Positions 48,578-57,912 are shown, counted from the first letter of the stretch. The stretch: 64,000 nucleotides of DNA from Streptococcus hillyeri (GCF_003686955.1 NZ_RCVM01000012.1:1-64000), one strand, 5' to 3'. A program made the numbers and translations. The notes: generated from the sequence alone by a model not told the origin.

Positions 48578-49579
48578 TTATTTTCCTGCGTGTTCAGCAA
48601 CTTCTTCAAACATGAGGCGTGTTGACTCAAGTCCACCACCTGATAGGTACCACAGGTCTGATGTTAGCGTAATGATACGTTTGTTCTGACCAGCCTTTGT
48701 TCCTTGTAACAACGCGTTATTAAGGACGTCCGCATTGGTTGACGTATCACCACCAATAGCAAGGGTGCGATCTACAACAAAAATCGTATCTGGATTAACT
48801 TCTGCAATTGATTCAAAGCTGAGCCCTTGTCCATGGCCACCACCACGGCGACCGCCACGCGCTTCTTCTTTAATCTCAAGACTTGTTGGCTTGAAACCTA
48901 GAGTATTATAGACAAAGCCATAGCGACCTTCCGATCCGATACCTGCAATATTTCCTTCATTCAAAAGAACCATCAAGGTTGTTTGAGCTGTTCCGTCATT
49001 AGCTTTTGTGGCAATAGAAACAATATTATCTAGCTCTGCCAATTCTTTTTTGGCTGTTTTTACTGCTTCATCGCCAAACAGTTTAGCCACTTCTGTCACA
49101 TTGTTTTTAACCGAATTAAGATAGTCAGCGCTATCTGTAGCAAAGTAAACTGTCGGTGCAATTTCTTCAAATTCTGCAATTTTCCCTTGAGTTCGGCCTG
49201 AAGCAATAATGACATCAGGTGCCAATTCAGCAATCGCTTCGAGATTAACTTCTTTCAAGTTACCAACATTTGTGACAGAATCCTTCTTACCAAGGTCAGC
49301 TAAGTAAGTTGGTAAAGATTGAGACGGCATACCAACAATCGCATCTTCATGCCCCAATGCACGTAAGGTATCGGCCATTCCCAAATCGAGAACAACAATT
49401 TTTTTAGGGTTCGTTGGAACAGTGATATCCCCATTTTCCGCTTTAATCGTTACTTCTGCTGGAACTGCTTTCGTTTCCTTTGGTGTCTCCTCTTTAGCTG
49501 TTTTTGAACCACAAGCTACTAAAATAAATGTTGCAACAAGTGCTACTGCACTAAGTAATCGTTTCATTGTTTTTGACAT
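48578..49579 (-). CDS. Siderophore/iron ABC transporter substrate-binding lipoprotein
   Basis: The 333-residue protein has a lipobox LVAC (C23) and a periplasmic-binding fold of the FatB/CeuE/YclQ type (KKIVVLDLGMADTLRALG, NLEAIAELAPDVIIASGR). An Arg/Gly-rich loop stands before HGQGLSFESI (about 241-252) where relatives have a shorter segment. It is the last gene of a permease-permease-ATPase-binding protein operon. The start at 49579 follows AAAAAGGAGACAGAT. Confidence 0.9.
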   Translation of the reverse strand: MSKTMKRLLSAVALVATFILVACGSKTAKEETPKETKAVPAEVTIKAENGDITVPTNPKKIVVLDLGMADTLRALGHEDAIVGMPSQSLPTYLADLGKKDSVTNVGNLKEVNLEAIAELAPDVIIASGRTQGKIAEFEEIAPTVYFATDSADYLNSVKNNVTEVAKLFGDEAVKTAKKELAELDNIVSIATKANDGTAQTTLMVLLNEGNIAGIGSEGRYGFVYNTLGFKPTSLEIKEEARGGRRGGGHGQGLSFESIAEVNPDTIFVVDRTLAIGGDTSTNADVLNNALLQGTKAGQNKRIITLTSDLWYLSGGGLESTRLMFEEVAEHAGK

Positions 49580-49592
49580 ATCTGTCTCCTTT

Positions 49593-50348
49593 TTAGTGAT
49601 AAATACAAATGCGTTTGCCATGGATTTCATCAACAATAACATCCATGTTATAGAGGTCATCCAAAATCGTTTTTGTCATCACCTCTTGAGGGGTTCCACG
49701 GCAAAAGATTTCCCCCTCTTTAAAACCAACCATCTGATCGACAAATTGACTGGCAATATTAATATCATGGATGACGATAACGACTGTTTTCCCTAATTCA
49801 TCAACCAAACGTCTCAAAGTTTTCATCATCGCAATCCCTTGCTTAATGTCAAGGTTATTCAAAGGTTCATCCAACAAGACAATATCAGTATCTTGTGCCA
49901 AGACCATCGCAATATAGACCCGCTGTAATTGCCCACCTGACAGGGTGTCAATCAACCGACTACGTAAATCCTGCAAGTCCATATAAGTCAGTGCTTCATT
50001 AATTTTAGCATGGTCTTCTGCTGTCAGACGACCTTGACTGTAAGGAAAGCGCCCAAAAGCAACTAGCTCTTCGACAGTGAACTTGACTTGAAAATGAATT
50101 TGCTGTTTGAGCATGGTCAATTCTTTTGCCAACTCAGCCGAATGCCAAGCCTCAATTTCCTGACCCTTGATCATCAAGAGCCCTTCATCCTTAACCAAGA
50201 GCCGACTCATGATTGACAGAAGTGTTGATTTTCCAGCTCCATTCGGTCCAATAAAAGCCGTAAATTGCCCATGAGCAATATCCAGATTAACAGCCTTTAA
50301 AATAGCTTTGTCTCCGTAAGATTTTACAATTTGTGCCATCTTCATCAT
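49593..50348 (-). CDS. Siderophore ABC transporter ATP-binding protein
   Basis: The 251-residue FecE-type ATPase has Walker A GPNGAGKST, signature LSGGQLQRVYIAM, Walker B IVLLDEPLNNLD and IVIHD. It overlaps the second permease by 4 bp and drives uptake with it. Order of the operon is permease, permease, ATPase, binding protein, as in ceuBCDE/yclNOPQ sets for catecholate siderophores. Confidence 0.9.
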   Translation of the reverse strand: MMKMAQIVKSYGDKAILKAVNLDIAHGQFTAFIGPNGAGKSTLLSIMSRLLVKDEGLLMIKGQEIEAWHSAELAKELTMLKQQIHFQVKFTVEELVAFGRFPYSQGRLTAEDHAKINEALTYMDLQDLRSRLIDTLSGGQLQRVYIAMVLAQDTDIVLLDEPLNNLDIKQGIAMMKTLRRLVDELGKTVVIVIHDINIASQFVDQMVGFKEGEIFCRGTPQEVMTKTILDDLYNMDVIVDEIHGKRICIYH

Positions 50349-51313
50349 GATGTCATCCGCTCCTTATACAATAAATAGAAGAAAAAGGCTCCACCTAATA
50401 GTTCCACCAACATGGCAATCGTGATCTGGTAGTTAAATAACCGCTCTAAAACACCTTGGCCTATCACTAAGACCACAAATCCTAACAAACTAGCCACACC
50501 AAACAACCACTTGTGTTCATAATAGTTAAGCAACTGATGGACGATATTGACCACCATAAAGCCAAAAAAACTCATCGGACCAACCATGGCTGTCGAGGCA
50601 GACACCAATAGCACTACCACCCACAGGACCGTCTGTTGCGTTTTTTCCACATCAACCCCAAGAAGCGTCGCATTAGATTTCCCAAGATAAAAGACATTCA
50701 GAATCGCACTTTTACGATAAAGGAAAATAGCAGAGCTGGCCACAAGAACCGTTACAATAGCAAGCACATCGGTATTAACATGTTGCAAGGAAGCAAAAAG
50801 TTTGCCCTGCAATTTGTCATACTCATTAGGATCCATAAGTACCTGCAAATAAGTCGAAAAACTTCTAAACAAGGTTCCTAATGACATACAGATGAGTAAA
50901 ATCGTTCCAAATCCCTTGGTCAATAAGTTACGAATAATCGGTTGCAAAAGACCAAAGAACAGCAATTGAATCAGCAAAACCACGAGGAATTCCACAATGG
51001 GATTCGGTGCCTGTTGCTCAATCCATTTCCAATAGAAAAAAAGATAAACAGATTGCATGAGAACGTAAAGACTTTCTAGCCCGAGAACTGATGGGGTTAA
51101 AAAGCGATTTCCTGTGATAGTCTGAAAACTAATGGTTGAAAAGCTTGCAATAACAGCCACAAGGGCATAAGTCAAAACTTTCCGTAGCCGCAACTTCAAA
51201 ATATAAGGAACCACACGACCACCAAAAGGATAAGTATAGAGTACTGCACAGCCTATTGCCAAAATAATCAGTAACCACAATAACTGCCGACGTTTAGATT
51301 GCATCTTACCCAT
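50345..51313 (-). CDS. Siderophore ABC transporter permease 2
   Basis: The 322-residue protein has about nine membrane helices of the FecCD family (FSTISFQTITGNRFLTPSVLGLESLYVL, VGPMSFFGFMVVNIVHQLL). I use the ATG at 51313, preceded by GAGGTGA, over a GTG at 51322 that lacks an SD. It overlaps the first permease gene slightly. Confidence 0.88.
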   Translation of the reverse strand: MGKMQSKRRQLLWLLIILAIGCAVLYTYPFGGRVVPYILKLRLRKVLTYALVAVIASFSTISFQTITGNRFLTPSVLGLESLYVLMQSVYLFFYWKWIEQQAPNPIVEFLVVLLIQLLFFGLLQPIIRNLLTKGFGTILLICMSLGTLFRSFSTYLQVLMDPNEYDKLQGKLFASLQHVNTDVLAIVTVLVASSAIFLYRKSAILNVFYLGKSNATLLGVDVEKTQQTVLWVVVLLVSASTAMVGPMSFFGFMVVNIVHQLLNYYEHKWLFGVASLLGFVVLVIGQGVLERLFNYQITIAMLVELLGGAFFFYLLYKERMTS

Positions 51314-52262
51314 GTCGCTCACCTCGCCACAAGAGTAAAATGAAGACCAATGACCCTAAAATACCTAAAATTAGAGAAACTGATACCTCATAAGGACGGA
51401 TGACTAACCGTGCAAAGATATCGCAAGCTAGTACGAGGCAAGAACCCGCTAACACCACTACAGCCTGAGAATTTTTCAAGTGTTCGCTAATATGCAAACG
51501 CACCAAGTTAGGAATAATAATCCCAATAAAGGGAAGACCTCCAACTGTAATCATCGTTGTTGCTGTCGTCAGCGAAATCAACAATAAGGCAAGTCCTTCC
51601 ATACGTTCAAAGGGAAGACCTAGTACACGACTTGTATCCTCACCTAGACTCATCAGCGAGAATCCTTCTGAAAAATACCAAACGGCTCCTAAAATCACAA
51701 GGTTTAAGAAAAGCCATTCATATTGCTTCGTCTGAATCATGGCAAATGATCCCTGCGTCCAGGAGGACATAGACTGTACCAGATTAAAACGATAAGCAAT
51801 CATTTGTGCAAAGGCCCCTATCATCCCACCATAAATCATTCCAACTAAAGGCAACTGCCATTTCTCCTTAAACTGTAACCGACGCACAACCTTGATAAAA
51901 AAGAGCGTGGCTAACATAGCAGCACTAAAGGCAAAGACCATTTTCTGAAACAAGGTCGCCCGTGGAAAAAAGAAGAGTGACACTAACATCCCTAATTGTG
52001 CCGCCTCGACAGTTCCTACAGTTGATGGCGCTGCGTAGTGATTTTGTGTAATTGTCTGCATGAGTAAGCCAGATAAACTCATCGCTCCAGCTGATAATAA
52101 AATAGCTAAAGTTCTTGGCAAACGTGACTGCCAAAAAACGTGACTAGCCATATCATCACCTTGATATAAGCCTAGCCAAGAAAACTGGGAACTAGCCCCA
52201 ATCGTTAAAGATAAAAAAATCAATATAAATAACACAGGGACTAACCCATTTAATGCTTTCAT
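51306..52262 (-). CDS. Siderophore ABC transporter permease 1
   Basis: The 318-residue FecCD-type permease has FWQSRLPRTLAILLSAGAMSLSGLLMQTITQN near the start and GGLPFIGIIIPNLVRL. It heads the operon with SD GGGAGGTAACTC. A possible promoter (TTGACG, 17 bp, TAATTT) lies near 52300-52335. The TTAGATTAA nearby may be an iron-regulator half site, but this is weak. Confidence 0.88.
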   Translation of the reverse strand: MKALNGLVPVLFILIFLSLTIGASSQFSWLGLYQGDDMASHVFWQSRLPRTLAILLSAGAMSLSGLLMQTITQNHYAAPSTVGTVEAAQLGMLVSLFFFPRATLFQKMVFAFSAAMLATLFFIKVVRRLQFKEKWQLPLVGMIYGGMIGAFAQMIAYRFNLVQSMSSWTQGSFAMIQTKQYEWLFLNLVILGAVWYFSEGFSLMSLGEDTSRVLGLPFERMEGLALLLISLTTATTMITVGGLPFIGIIIPNLVRLHISEHLKNSQAVVVLAGSCLVLACDIFARLVIRPYEVSVSLILGILGSLVFILLLWRGERHG

Positions 52263-52385
52263 GAGTTACCTCCCTCAAAGCCTACAAAGCATTGCAATAC
52301 CTCTTAAATTAACAAAATATCAAATCGTCGTCAAGTTAATCTAAGCATTTTAAATAACATTAAAGTGATTCTAAATACTGATAAA

Positions 52386-52690
52386 ATCAATTAGTTTTTA
52401 TTTAGTATTTTTGTTAGCACTTCTCCTAATGGGTGTGGGGCGCTCAAAAGGTCTAGGAGACCTTTTGAGGTGGGAAATGAAGCTGACGAAGTCAGTATCA
52501 GAACCTCCCCTCCTACAGAGTTCCATTCCTTCTTGGCAAGCCTAGGTTTCCTTCGCTCCCAGGTTTCTAAGCTCAGGCTGAAACTGTCCACTGGACAATT
52601 TCACCCACACACACTAAAACTTATTAGTTTTAGTGTTATCACCACTGCGGAAAGTGCTAGTTGTGGCGACTTCGTCGCTCGTAATGATTG
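52386..52690. repeat. Modular hairpin array upstream of the siderophore operon (P4)
   Basis: It shares about 45 bp with 28453-28497, then the P-family start (GGTGTGGGG), an inserted pair of stems CTCAAAAGGTCT/AGACCTTTTGAG and CTGAC/GTCAG (loop GAA), then TCCTACAGAGTTCCATTCC, GAAACTGTCCA/TGGACAATTTC, ACACTAAAAC/GTTTTAGTGT (52611-52636) and a CACCAC-GCGGAAA-GTGC segment ending in GGCGAC/GTCGCT. No gene was seen. Confidence 0.65.
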
Positions 52691-52787
52691 CAGAAAATAC
52701 CAGCAATAAGATATGATAAAACAACCATATATTGAAGGGGAATTCATTGTGACTGAGACAATTTATCTTAAACGAGTTTACTATTTT

Positions 52788-53026
52788 ATACTCTATAAAA
52801 ATCAAAATTAGCATATTGAGCAAACTAAAGGACCAATAAAGGTATCAATTTCCCAGCGCTTCTTTCGCCATGGTGGTATTATAATCAAGAGTAAACTCTT
52901 GATTATAACGGACTTTTTGAGACCTAGGCTCAAAAAGTAGCAATGAAACTCCAAAGGAGGTTGCTTGCGTCCGCACCTTTCTAAGAAAGAAGCAAAAAAG
53001 TAATTTTTGATTTTTGTTAAGTATTA
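52788..53026 (-). repeat. BOX-like dispersed repeat, medium copy in reverse orientation (B5)
   Basis: Read on the minus strand it starts with TAATACTTAACAAAAATCAA and ends with GCTAATTTTGATTTTTATAG then AGTATA, matching B1. The hairpin ATAATCAAGAGT/ACTCTTGATTAT (52881-52906) stands where B1 has CATATCGAGAGT/ACTCTCGATATG, with the same flanks. A second stem is TTTTTGAG/CTCAAAAA (52915-52937). Confidence 0.75.
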
Positions 53027-53072
53027 AAGATAAAACACTATAAAAAGGACTATTCCTGTTCTGAACAAGCAT

Positions 53073-53106
53073 AAAAAGACTCTAGCACTATATACTAGAA
53101 TCTTTA
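53073..53106 (-). terminator. Terminator of the pdh operon
   Basis: On the minus strand AAAGATTCTAG and CTAGAGTCTTT pair with one mismatch around a 9-base loop, and TTATG-rich sequence follows. Confidence 0.75.
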
Positions 53107-53115
53107 AGTCATTTC

Positions 53116-54882
53116 TTATTTACGACGTGGTGGGTTATGGATAGCTTCTCCAAGAACATCCATGAAGGCTTCATACATGTTTTCTGAGAAGGTTGGGTGT
53201 CCGTGGATTGATTGTGCAACATCATGAACTGTCAATTCAGCTTCCATAATTGTTGATGCTTCATTAGCAAGTTCTGCTGCTGCAGGTCCGATGATGTGAA
53301 CACCTAGGATTTCATGGTATTTTGGCTCTGCAATCACTTTAACAAAACCATGTGCTTCATTAGAAGCGATGGCACGACCATTTCCAGCAAAGCTAGAACG
53401 TCCAACTAGAACATCTCCATATTGTTCACGCGCTTGTTCTTCAGTCAAACCAACCATAGCCACTTCTGGGTGTGTGTAAACAGCGGCTGGTGTGTAGTCA
53501 AGTTTTGCTTTACGAACGTTACCATGCATTGCATTTTCAGCAGCCACTTCACCCATACGGTAAGCAGCGTGAGCAAGCATTTTCGTACCATTCACATCAC
53601 CTGGAGCATAGATACCTGGAATTGATGTTTCTTGGTAGGCATTAACTTTGATACGGTTACGATCCATTTCAAGGTTAAGGTTTTCAAGTCCTGCTAATTG
53701 TGGGACACGTCCGATAGAAAGCAGAGCTTTTTCAGCAACAACTTCTTCACCATTGTTAAGTTTCAATGTTAATTGGTTATTAGCTTCAACAATTTCTGAC
53801 ACACCAACGTTCGTCTTGATGGTCATGCCTTTCTTAGCAAGGATTTTTTGAAGTTCAAGTGACACTTCTTTATCCATACCTGGGATAATGCGGTCGGCCA
53901 TTTCGATAACAGTAACTGGCACACCATATGATGCCCAAACAAGTCCAAGCTCGATACCAACGACACCTCCACCCATAACAGCAAGTGATTTTGGCATTTC
54001 TTTAAGGTCAAGGATATCATCTGAAGTCAATACAAGTGGTGATTCGATACCAGGGATATTGATACGTGATACTTTTGAACCTGTTGCAAGGATGATAGAG
54101 CGACCTTTGATGGTTTCTGAACCGATAGTAACTGTCTTGTCTGGGTTCACCTGACCAAGTCCGTTGAACATCGTTACTTTGTTAGCCTTCAAAAGACCTT
54201 TAACACCACCTGTTAAGGTACGAACAACTGAGTTTTTGAAGTCAACAGTCTTATCCATATCAATCGCATAGTTCGTAGAAGCAAGGTTGATACCACGTCC
54301 TGCTGCAATTTTAAGACCATCAAGAATTTCAGCATTTTTAAGGTAAGTTTTCGTTGGGATACATCCAACGTTCAAACAAGTACCACCGAATTCTGATTTT
54401 TCAACGATAGCAATTTTACCACCTAGTTGAGCACCACGGATAGCTGCGTAGTAACCAGCAGGTCCACCACCAACAACAACGATATCGTACTCATTGTCTG
54501 CAAGCGGAGCTTTATCAGCAGCAGGGGCCGCTGCAACAGCAGGTGCAGCAGGCACTTCAAGACCAGCTGCTTTAAGATCAGCTGTAGCTTGTGCTACTTC
54601 AGCAGGAGCTGGAGTTGCAGCAGACGCGTCTGCGATAGTCTCACCAGCTTCACCAATGTAAGCAATGATTTCGGTAACAGGAACAACTTCACCAGCTTGG
54701 CGAGTGATCTTCAAAAGAACACCTGATTCTTCTGCTTCAAGTTCCATATTTGTTTTATCTGACATGATTTCAAGAAGAACTTCACCTTCAGTGACTGTAT
54801 CACCTTCAGCTTTTTTCCACTCGATGATTTCACCTTCTTGCATATCAACGCCAAGTTTAGGCATAATTACTTCAAAAGCCAT
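53116..54882 (-). CDS. pdhD: Dihydrolipoyl dehydrogenase (E3) with N-terminal lipoyl domain
   Basis: The 588-residue flavoprotein has a lipoyl domain (1-80, lipoyl K43 in SDKTNM), an Ala/Pro linker, and the E3 core with the FAD motif VVVGGGPAGYYAA and redox disulfide GGTCLNVGCIP. The C-terminal dimer domain has the active-site HGHPTFSE. It reoxidises lipoamide with NAD+. The start at 54882 fits the lipoyl domain start and the SD AAAGGAAAC. The lipoyl domain is almost identical to that of E2. Confidence 0.96.
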   Translation of the reverse strand: MAFEVIMPKLGVDMQEGEIIEWKKAEGDTVTEGEVLLEIMSDKTNMELEAEESGVLLKITRQAGEVVPVTEIIAYIGEAGETIADASAATPAPAEVAQATADLKAAGLEVPAAPAVAAAPAADKAPLADNEYDIVVVGGGPAGYYAAIRGAQLGGKIAIVEKSEFGGTCLNVGCIPTKTYLKNAEILDGLKIAAGRGINLASTNYAIDMDKTVDFKNSVVRTLTGGVKGLLKANKVTMFNGLGQVNPDKTVTIGSETIKGRSIILATGSKVSRINIPGIESPLVLTSDDILDLKEMPKSLAVMGGGVVGIELGLVWASYGVPVTVIEMADRIIPGMDKEVSLELQKILAKKGMTIKTNVGVSEIVEANNQLTLKLNNGEEVVAEKALLSIGRVPQLAGLENLNLEMDRNRIKVNAYQETSIPGIYAPGDVNGTKMLAHAAYRMGEVAAENAMHGNVRKAKLDYTPAAVYTHPEVAMVGLTEEQAREQYGDVLVGRSSFAGNGRAIASNEAHGFVKVIAEPKYHEILGVHIIGPAAAELANEASTIMEAELTVHDVAQSIHGHPTFSENMYEAFMDVLGEAIHNPPRRK

Positions 54883-55164
54883 TTTATTTAGTTTCCTTTC
54901 GGTTAAAGCTTTATTTCTCTTTTTTGCTTTCGTCACATAGCAGAGCAAAGACCATCAATCAGTACCGTCAATTCATTTCTGTTGGAGAATTACAAACGAT
55001 ACCACTGATAATAGCCCAGCTTCTTATTTTTATTTTACTACGATAAGAGCTTAATTTCCACTATGGTACAAAGCAAGTATTAGCGACTTCGTCGCCTCAA
55101 AGCCATCCCATCAAGAGTGACGATTATTACCGGACTCCCTTAATGGGATAGCAGCATGTTCTTA
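54883..55164. other. pdhC-pdhD gap with nested hairpins
   Basis: Outer arms GATAAGA (55042-55048) and TCTTATC (55160-55166) enclose GCGAC/GTCGC with loop TTC (55083-55095) and ATCCCAT/ATGGGAT (55105-55149). No open frame was seen. The part next to pdhD holds its SD only. Confidence 0.5.
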
Positions 55165-56550
55165 TCAGATTAACAATTCTAATGGGTTTTCCAACAAGTT
55201 CTTAAGGTCAACCATGAATTTAGCACCATTCATACCATCCACAATACGGTGGTCAATTGTTAAGCAAAGTGCCATGATTGGACGGATTTTGATTTCACCA
55301 TCAATAACAACTGGAGTTTGAACTGTTGAGGCAACACCCAAGATTGCTGAGTTAGGTTGGTTAATAATTGGATTAAATGTCTTCGTACCAAACATTCCCA
55401 AGTTAGTGATTGAGAAGGTTGAACCTGACATTTCTGCTGCTTTTAACTTACCAGTTTGTGCTTTTTTAATGACATCTTTAGACGCCACCACAAAGTCTGA
55501 CAAGCTCATCTTATCCGCACCATGAACAACTGGTACAACCAAGCCTTCATCAAGACCAACTGCAATACCAATGTTTACAAACTTGTGCAGCTCAATTTCT
55601 TGAGCATCATTGATAAGAGAAGCGTTAAGATAACGGTGTTCTTCTTTCATCAACGTGCGTGTAACAGCAAGACCGATAAGGTCTGTAAAGGTCACTTTAA
55701 GACCTGTTTTATTCATGATTGGTTCAAGCACTTGTTTACGAAGCGCCATAAGGTTCGTCATGTCAATGTCGTAGTTAAGCGTAAAGGTTGGAGCCGTCAA
55801 GTATGAGTGCGTCATACCTTTCGAAATAGCCTTACGCATTGCTGACATCTTGATGATTTCAACACCTTCTGGCAATTCTTTAGCCGGTTTTTCTTCAGCT
55901 TTTGGTGCTTGTACTGCTTCTGCAACAACTGCTGGCGCTACAAGAGCAAGGACATCTTCTTTGGTAATCTTACCACGAGCACCTGTTCCAACAACAGTTG
56001 CAAGGTCAATTCCTTTATCAGCTGCAATTTTAGCAGCAAGTGGAGTTGCTTTAGGTTGTGCACCTTTAAAGTTTTCAACATCTTCTTTATGCACACGACC
56101 ATTCGCACCCGTTCCAGGTACAAGACCAAGGTCAACACCTTGTTCAGCAGCTAATTTACGAGCTGCTGGCGTTGCACGAACCTTACCACCATGATTTTGT
56201 GGTGTAGCTGCAACAACTGCTGGCGCTTCTACTTTAGGTGCAACAACAGCTGCTTCAACTGGATCTGCCACCTCAGTAACTGTTTCAGAAGCTGACGTCG
56301 AAATACTCTCACCAGCTTCACCAATATAAGCAATAATTTCAGTAACTGGAACAACCTCACCAGCTTGGCGAGTGATTTTCAAAAGAACACCTGATTCTTC
56401 TGCTTCAAGCTCCATATTTGTCTTATCTGACATGATTTCAAGAAGGACTTCGCCTTCAGTGACCGTGTCACCTTCAGCTTTTTTCCACTCGATGATTTCA
56501 CCTTCTTGCATGTCAACACCGAGTTTCGGCATGATTACTTCAAAAGCCAT
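55165..56550 (-). CDS. pdhC: Dihydrolipoamide acetyltransferase (E2) of pyruvate dehydrogenase
   Basis: The 461-residue E2 has one lipoyl domain (1-80), two peripheral subunit-binding domains in tandem (RATPAARKLAAEQGVDLGLVPGTG and KATPLAAKIAADKGIDLATVVGTG), and the catalytic domain ending with the active-site motif DHRIVDGMNGAKF. It moves acetyl groups from E1 to CoA and builds the core. Two binding domains in one E2 are notable. SD GAAAGGAAAAAAC fixes the start. Confidence 0.96.
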   Translation of the reverse strand: MAFEVIMPKLGVDMQEGEIIEWKKAEGDTVTEGEVLLEIMSDKTNMELEAEESGVLLKITRQAGEVVPVTEIIAYIGEAGESISTSASETVTEVADPVEAAVVAPKVEAPAVVAATPQNHGGKVRATPAARKLAAEQGVDLGLVPGTGANGRVHKEDVENFKGAQPKATPLAAKIAADKGIDLATVVGTGARGKITKEDVLALVAPAVVAEAVQAPKAEEKPAKELPEGVEIIKMSAMRKAISKGMTHSYLTAPTFTLNYDIDMTNLMALRKQVLEPIMNKTGLKVTFTDLIGLAVTRTLMKEEHRYLNASLINDAQEIELHKFVNIGIAVGLDEGLVVPVVHGADKMSLSDFVVASKDVIKKAQTGKLKAAEMSGSTFSITNLGMFGTKTFNPIINQPNSAILGVASTVQTPVVIDGEIKIRPIMALCLTIDHRIVDGMNGAKFMVDLKNLLENPLELLI

Positions 56551-56671
56551 GTTTTTTCCTTTCAGTTTTATTAGAAAGTTTCTTTTATGATAATTCCTTG
56601 TGGTGAGAAAAGGCAATTAGTTCAAATACCAATTCAATACTCATAATCTCACTACACAGAAACTATCGAGC

Positions 56672-56697
56672 TAAAGCTAACTTTCGTCAGCTTTAGC
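56672..56697. other. Hairpin in the pdhB-pdhC gap
   Basis: CTAAAGCT and AGCTTTAG pair over 8 bp around a 10-base loop. No T run follows; it lies just after the pdhB stop and may protect the upstream mRNA end. Confidence 0.45.
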
Positions 56698-56719
56698 CCT
56701 AAACGTCTAAGTTGGAAAA

Positions 56720-57718
56720 TTAGTTTCCTTTGTTTGCCATTTTGTAAATCGCTGCTTTGATTTTGGCAACGTCTGGCAAGATTGCTTGTTCAAGAACGCG
56801 TGCGTACGGTACTGGCACATCTTCTGACGCCAAACGTACGATTGGGTGGTCAAGGTAGTCAAAGGCTTCGCTTTCTGTAACGATTGTTGCGATTTCTCCG
56901 ATGAAACCACCAGTCTTGTAGGCGTCGTTGACAAGCATCAATTTACCAGTTTTCTTAACTGAGTTGATAATGATTTCTTTATCAAGTGGGATAAGCGTAC
57001 GTGGGTCAACAACTTCAACATTGATACCATCTGCAGCAACTTCTTCAGCCGCTTGCAACACGCGCTCAAGCATACGACCGTAAGATACGATAGTGATATC
57101 TGTACCTTCGCGTTTGATTTCACCTTTACCAAGTGGCAAGTAGAAATCTGGGTCTTGAGTCACTTCTTCTTTTTTACCGTAAAGCGCTTTTGGCTCCATG
57201 AAGATAACGATGTTGTTATCTTGGATAGCTGATTTCAAAAGCCCCTTAGCATCGTTAGCATTACCTGGAGCAACCACTTTAATCCCTGGAATGTGTGTCA
57301 ACCACGCTTCAAGTGATTGTGAGTGTTGCGCTGCTGAACCAATACCTGAACCTGAAGCCACACGGTAAACAACAGGAGTTTTCAAACCACCACCAAACAT
57401 GTAGTTGTTTTTCGCACCATTGTTGACAATCGCATCAAGCGCAATAGTGATAAAGTCCATGAAAGTAAGGTCGATGATTGGACGAAGTCCAGTAATCGCA
57501 GCACCAACTGCCGCACCGGCAATCGCTGCTTCAGAGATTGGGGTGTCTTTAACACGCTTCTCACCAAACTCAGCAAGCATACCTACAGATGTCCCGAAGT
57601 CACCACCATAGATACCAACGTCCTCACCCATAAGGAAGATGTTCTCATCTTTACGCATTTCTTCGCTCATTGCAAGGTTAATCGCCTCACGCAAAGCCAT
57701 TAATTTTGTTTCTGACAT
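56720..57718 (-). CDS. pdhB: Pyruvate dehydrogenase E1 component, β subunit
   Basis: The 332-residue transketolase-like protein has EAINLAMSEEMRKDENIFLMGEDVG, ISEAAIAGAAVGAAITGLRPI and YGRMLERVLQAAEEV. With PdhA it forms the E1 that decarboxylates pyruvate using thiamine diphosphate. The ATG at 57718 has GGAGAAAATAAC before it. The gap to pdhA holds a hairpin element. Confidence 0.96.
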   Translation of the reverse strand: MSETKLMALREAINLAMSEEMRKDENIFLMGEDVGIYGGDFGTSVGMLAEFGEKRVKDTPISEAAIAGAAVGAAITGLRPIIDLTFMDFITIALDAIVNNGAKNNYMFGGGLKTPVVYRVASGSGIGSAAQHSQSLEAWLTHIPGIKVVAPGNANDAKGLLKSAIQDNNIVIFMEPKALYGKKEEVTQDPDFYLPLGKGEIKREGTDITIVSYGRMLERVLQAAEEVAADGINVEVVDPRTLIPLDKEIIINSVKKTGKLMLVNDAYKTGGFIGEIATIVTESEAFDYLDHPIVRLASEDVPVPYARVLEQAILPDVAKIKAAIYKMANKGN

Positions 57719-57768
57719 GTTATTTTCTCCGAAAATGATTTTTTCTTTTGGCACTTATCCTTAAGTGG

Positions 57769-57912
57769 TGAGGGGCGGAAGCGAACACCTTCGGTGTTCC
57801 ATTCCTTTTCTGCGAGCCAAAGTCTCGCAGACCCCTTTCGCACTAGACCGCTTATCTTCTAGTGCTTTCACCACGGCGGAAAGTGCCTTTTAGCGAGCGA
57901 CTACGTCGCCCT
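57769..57912. repeat. Modular hairpin element inside the pdh operon (P5)
   Basis: It starts with CCTTAAG and GGTGAGGGGCGGAAGCGA, then AACACC/GGTGTT with loop TTC where other copies have CTCC/GGAG, then TTCCATTCCTT. Next come TCTGCGAG/CTCGCAGA (about 57809-57831), GCACTAGA/TCTAGTGC (57840-57865) and a CACCACGGCGGAAAGTGC segment ending GCGAC/GTCGC. It fills the pdhA-pdhB gap and would be part of the mRNA. Confidence 0.7.
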
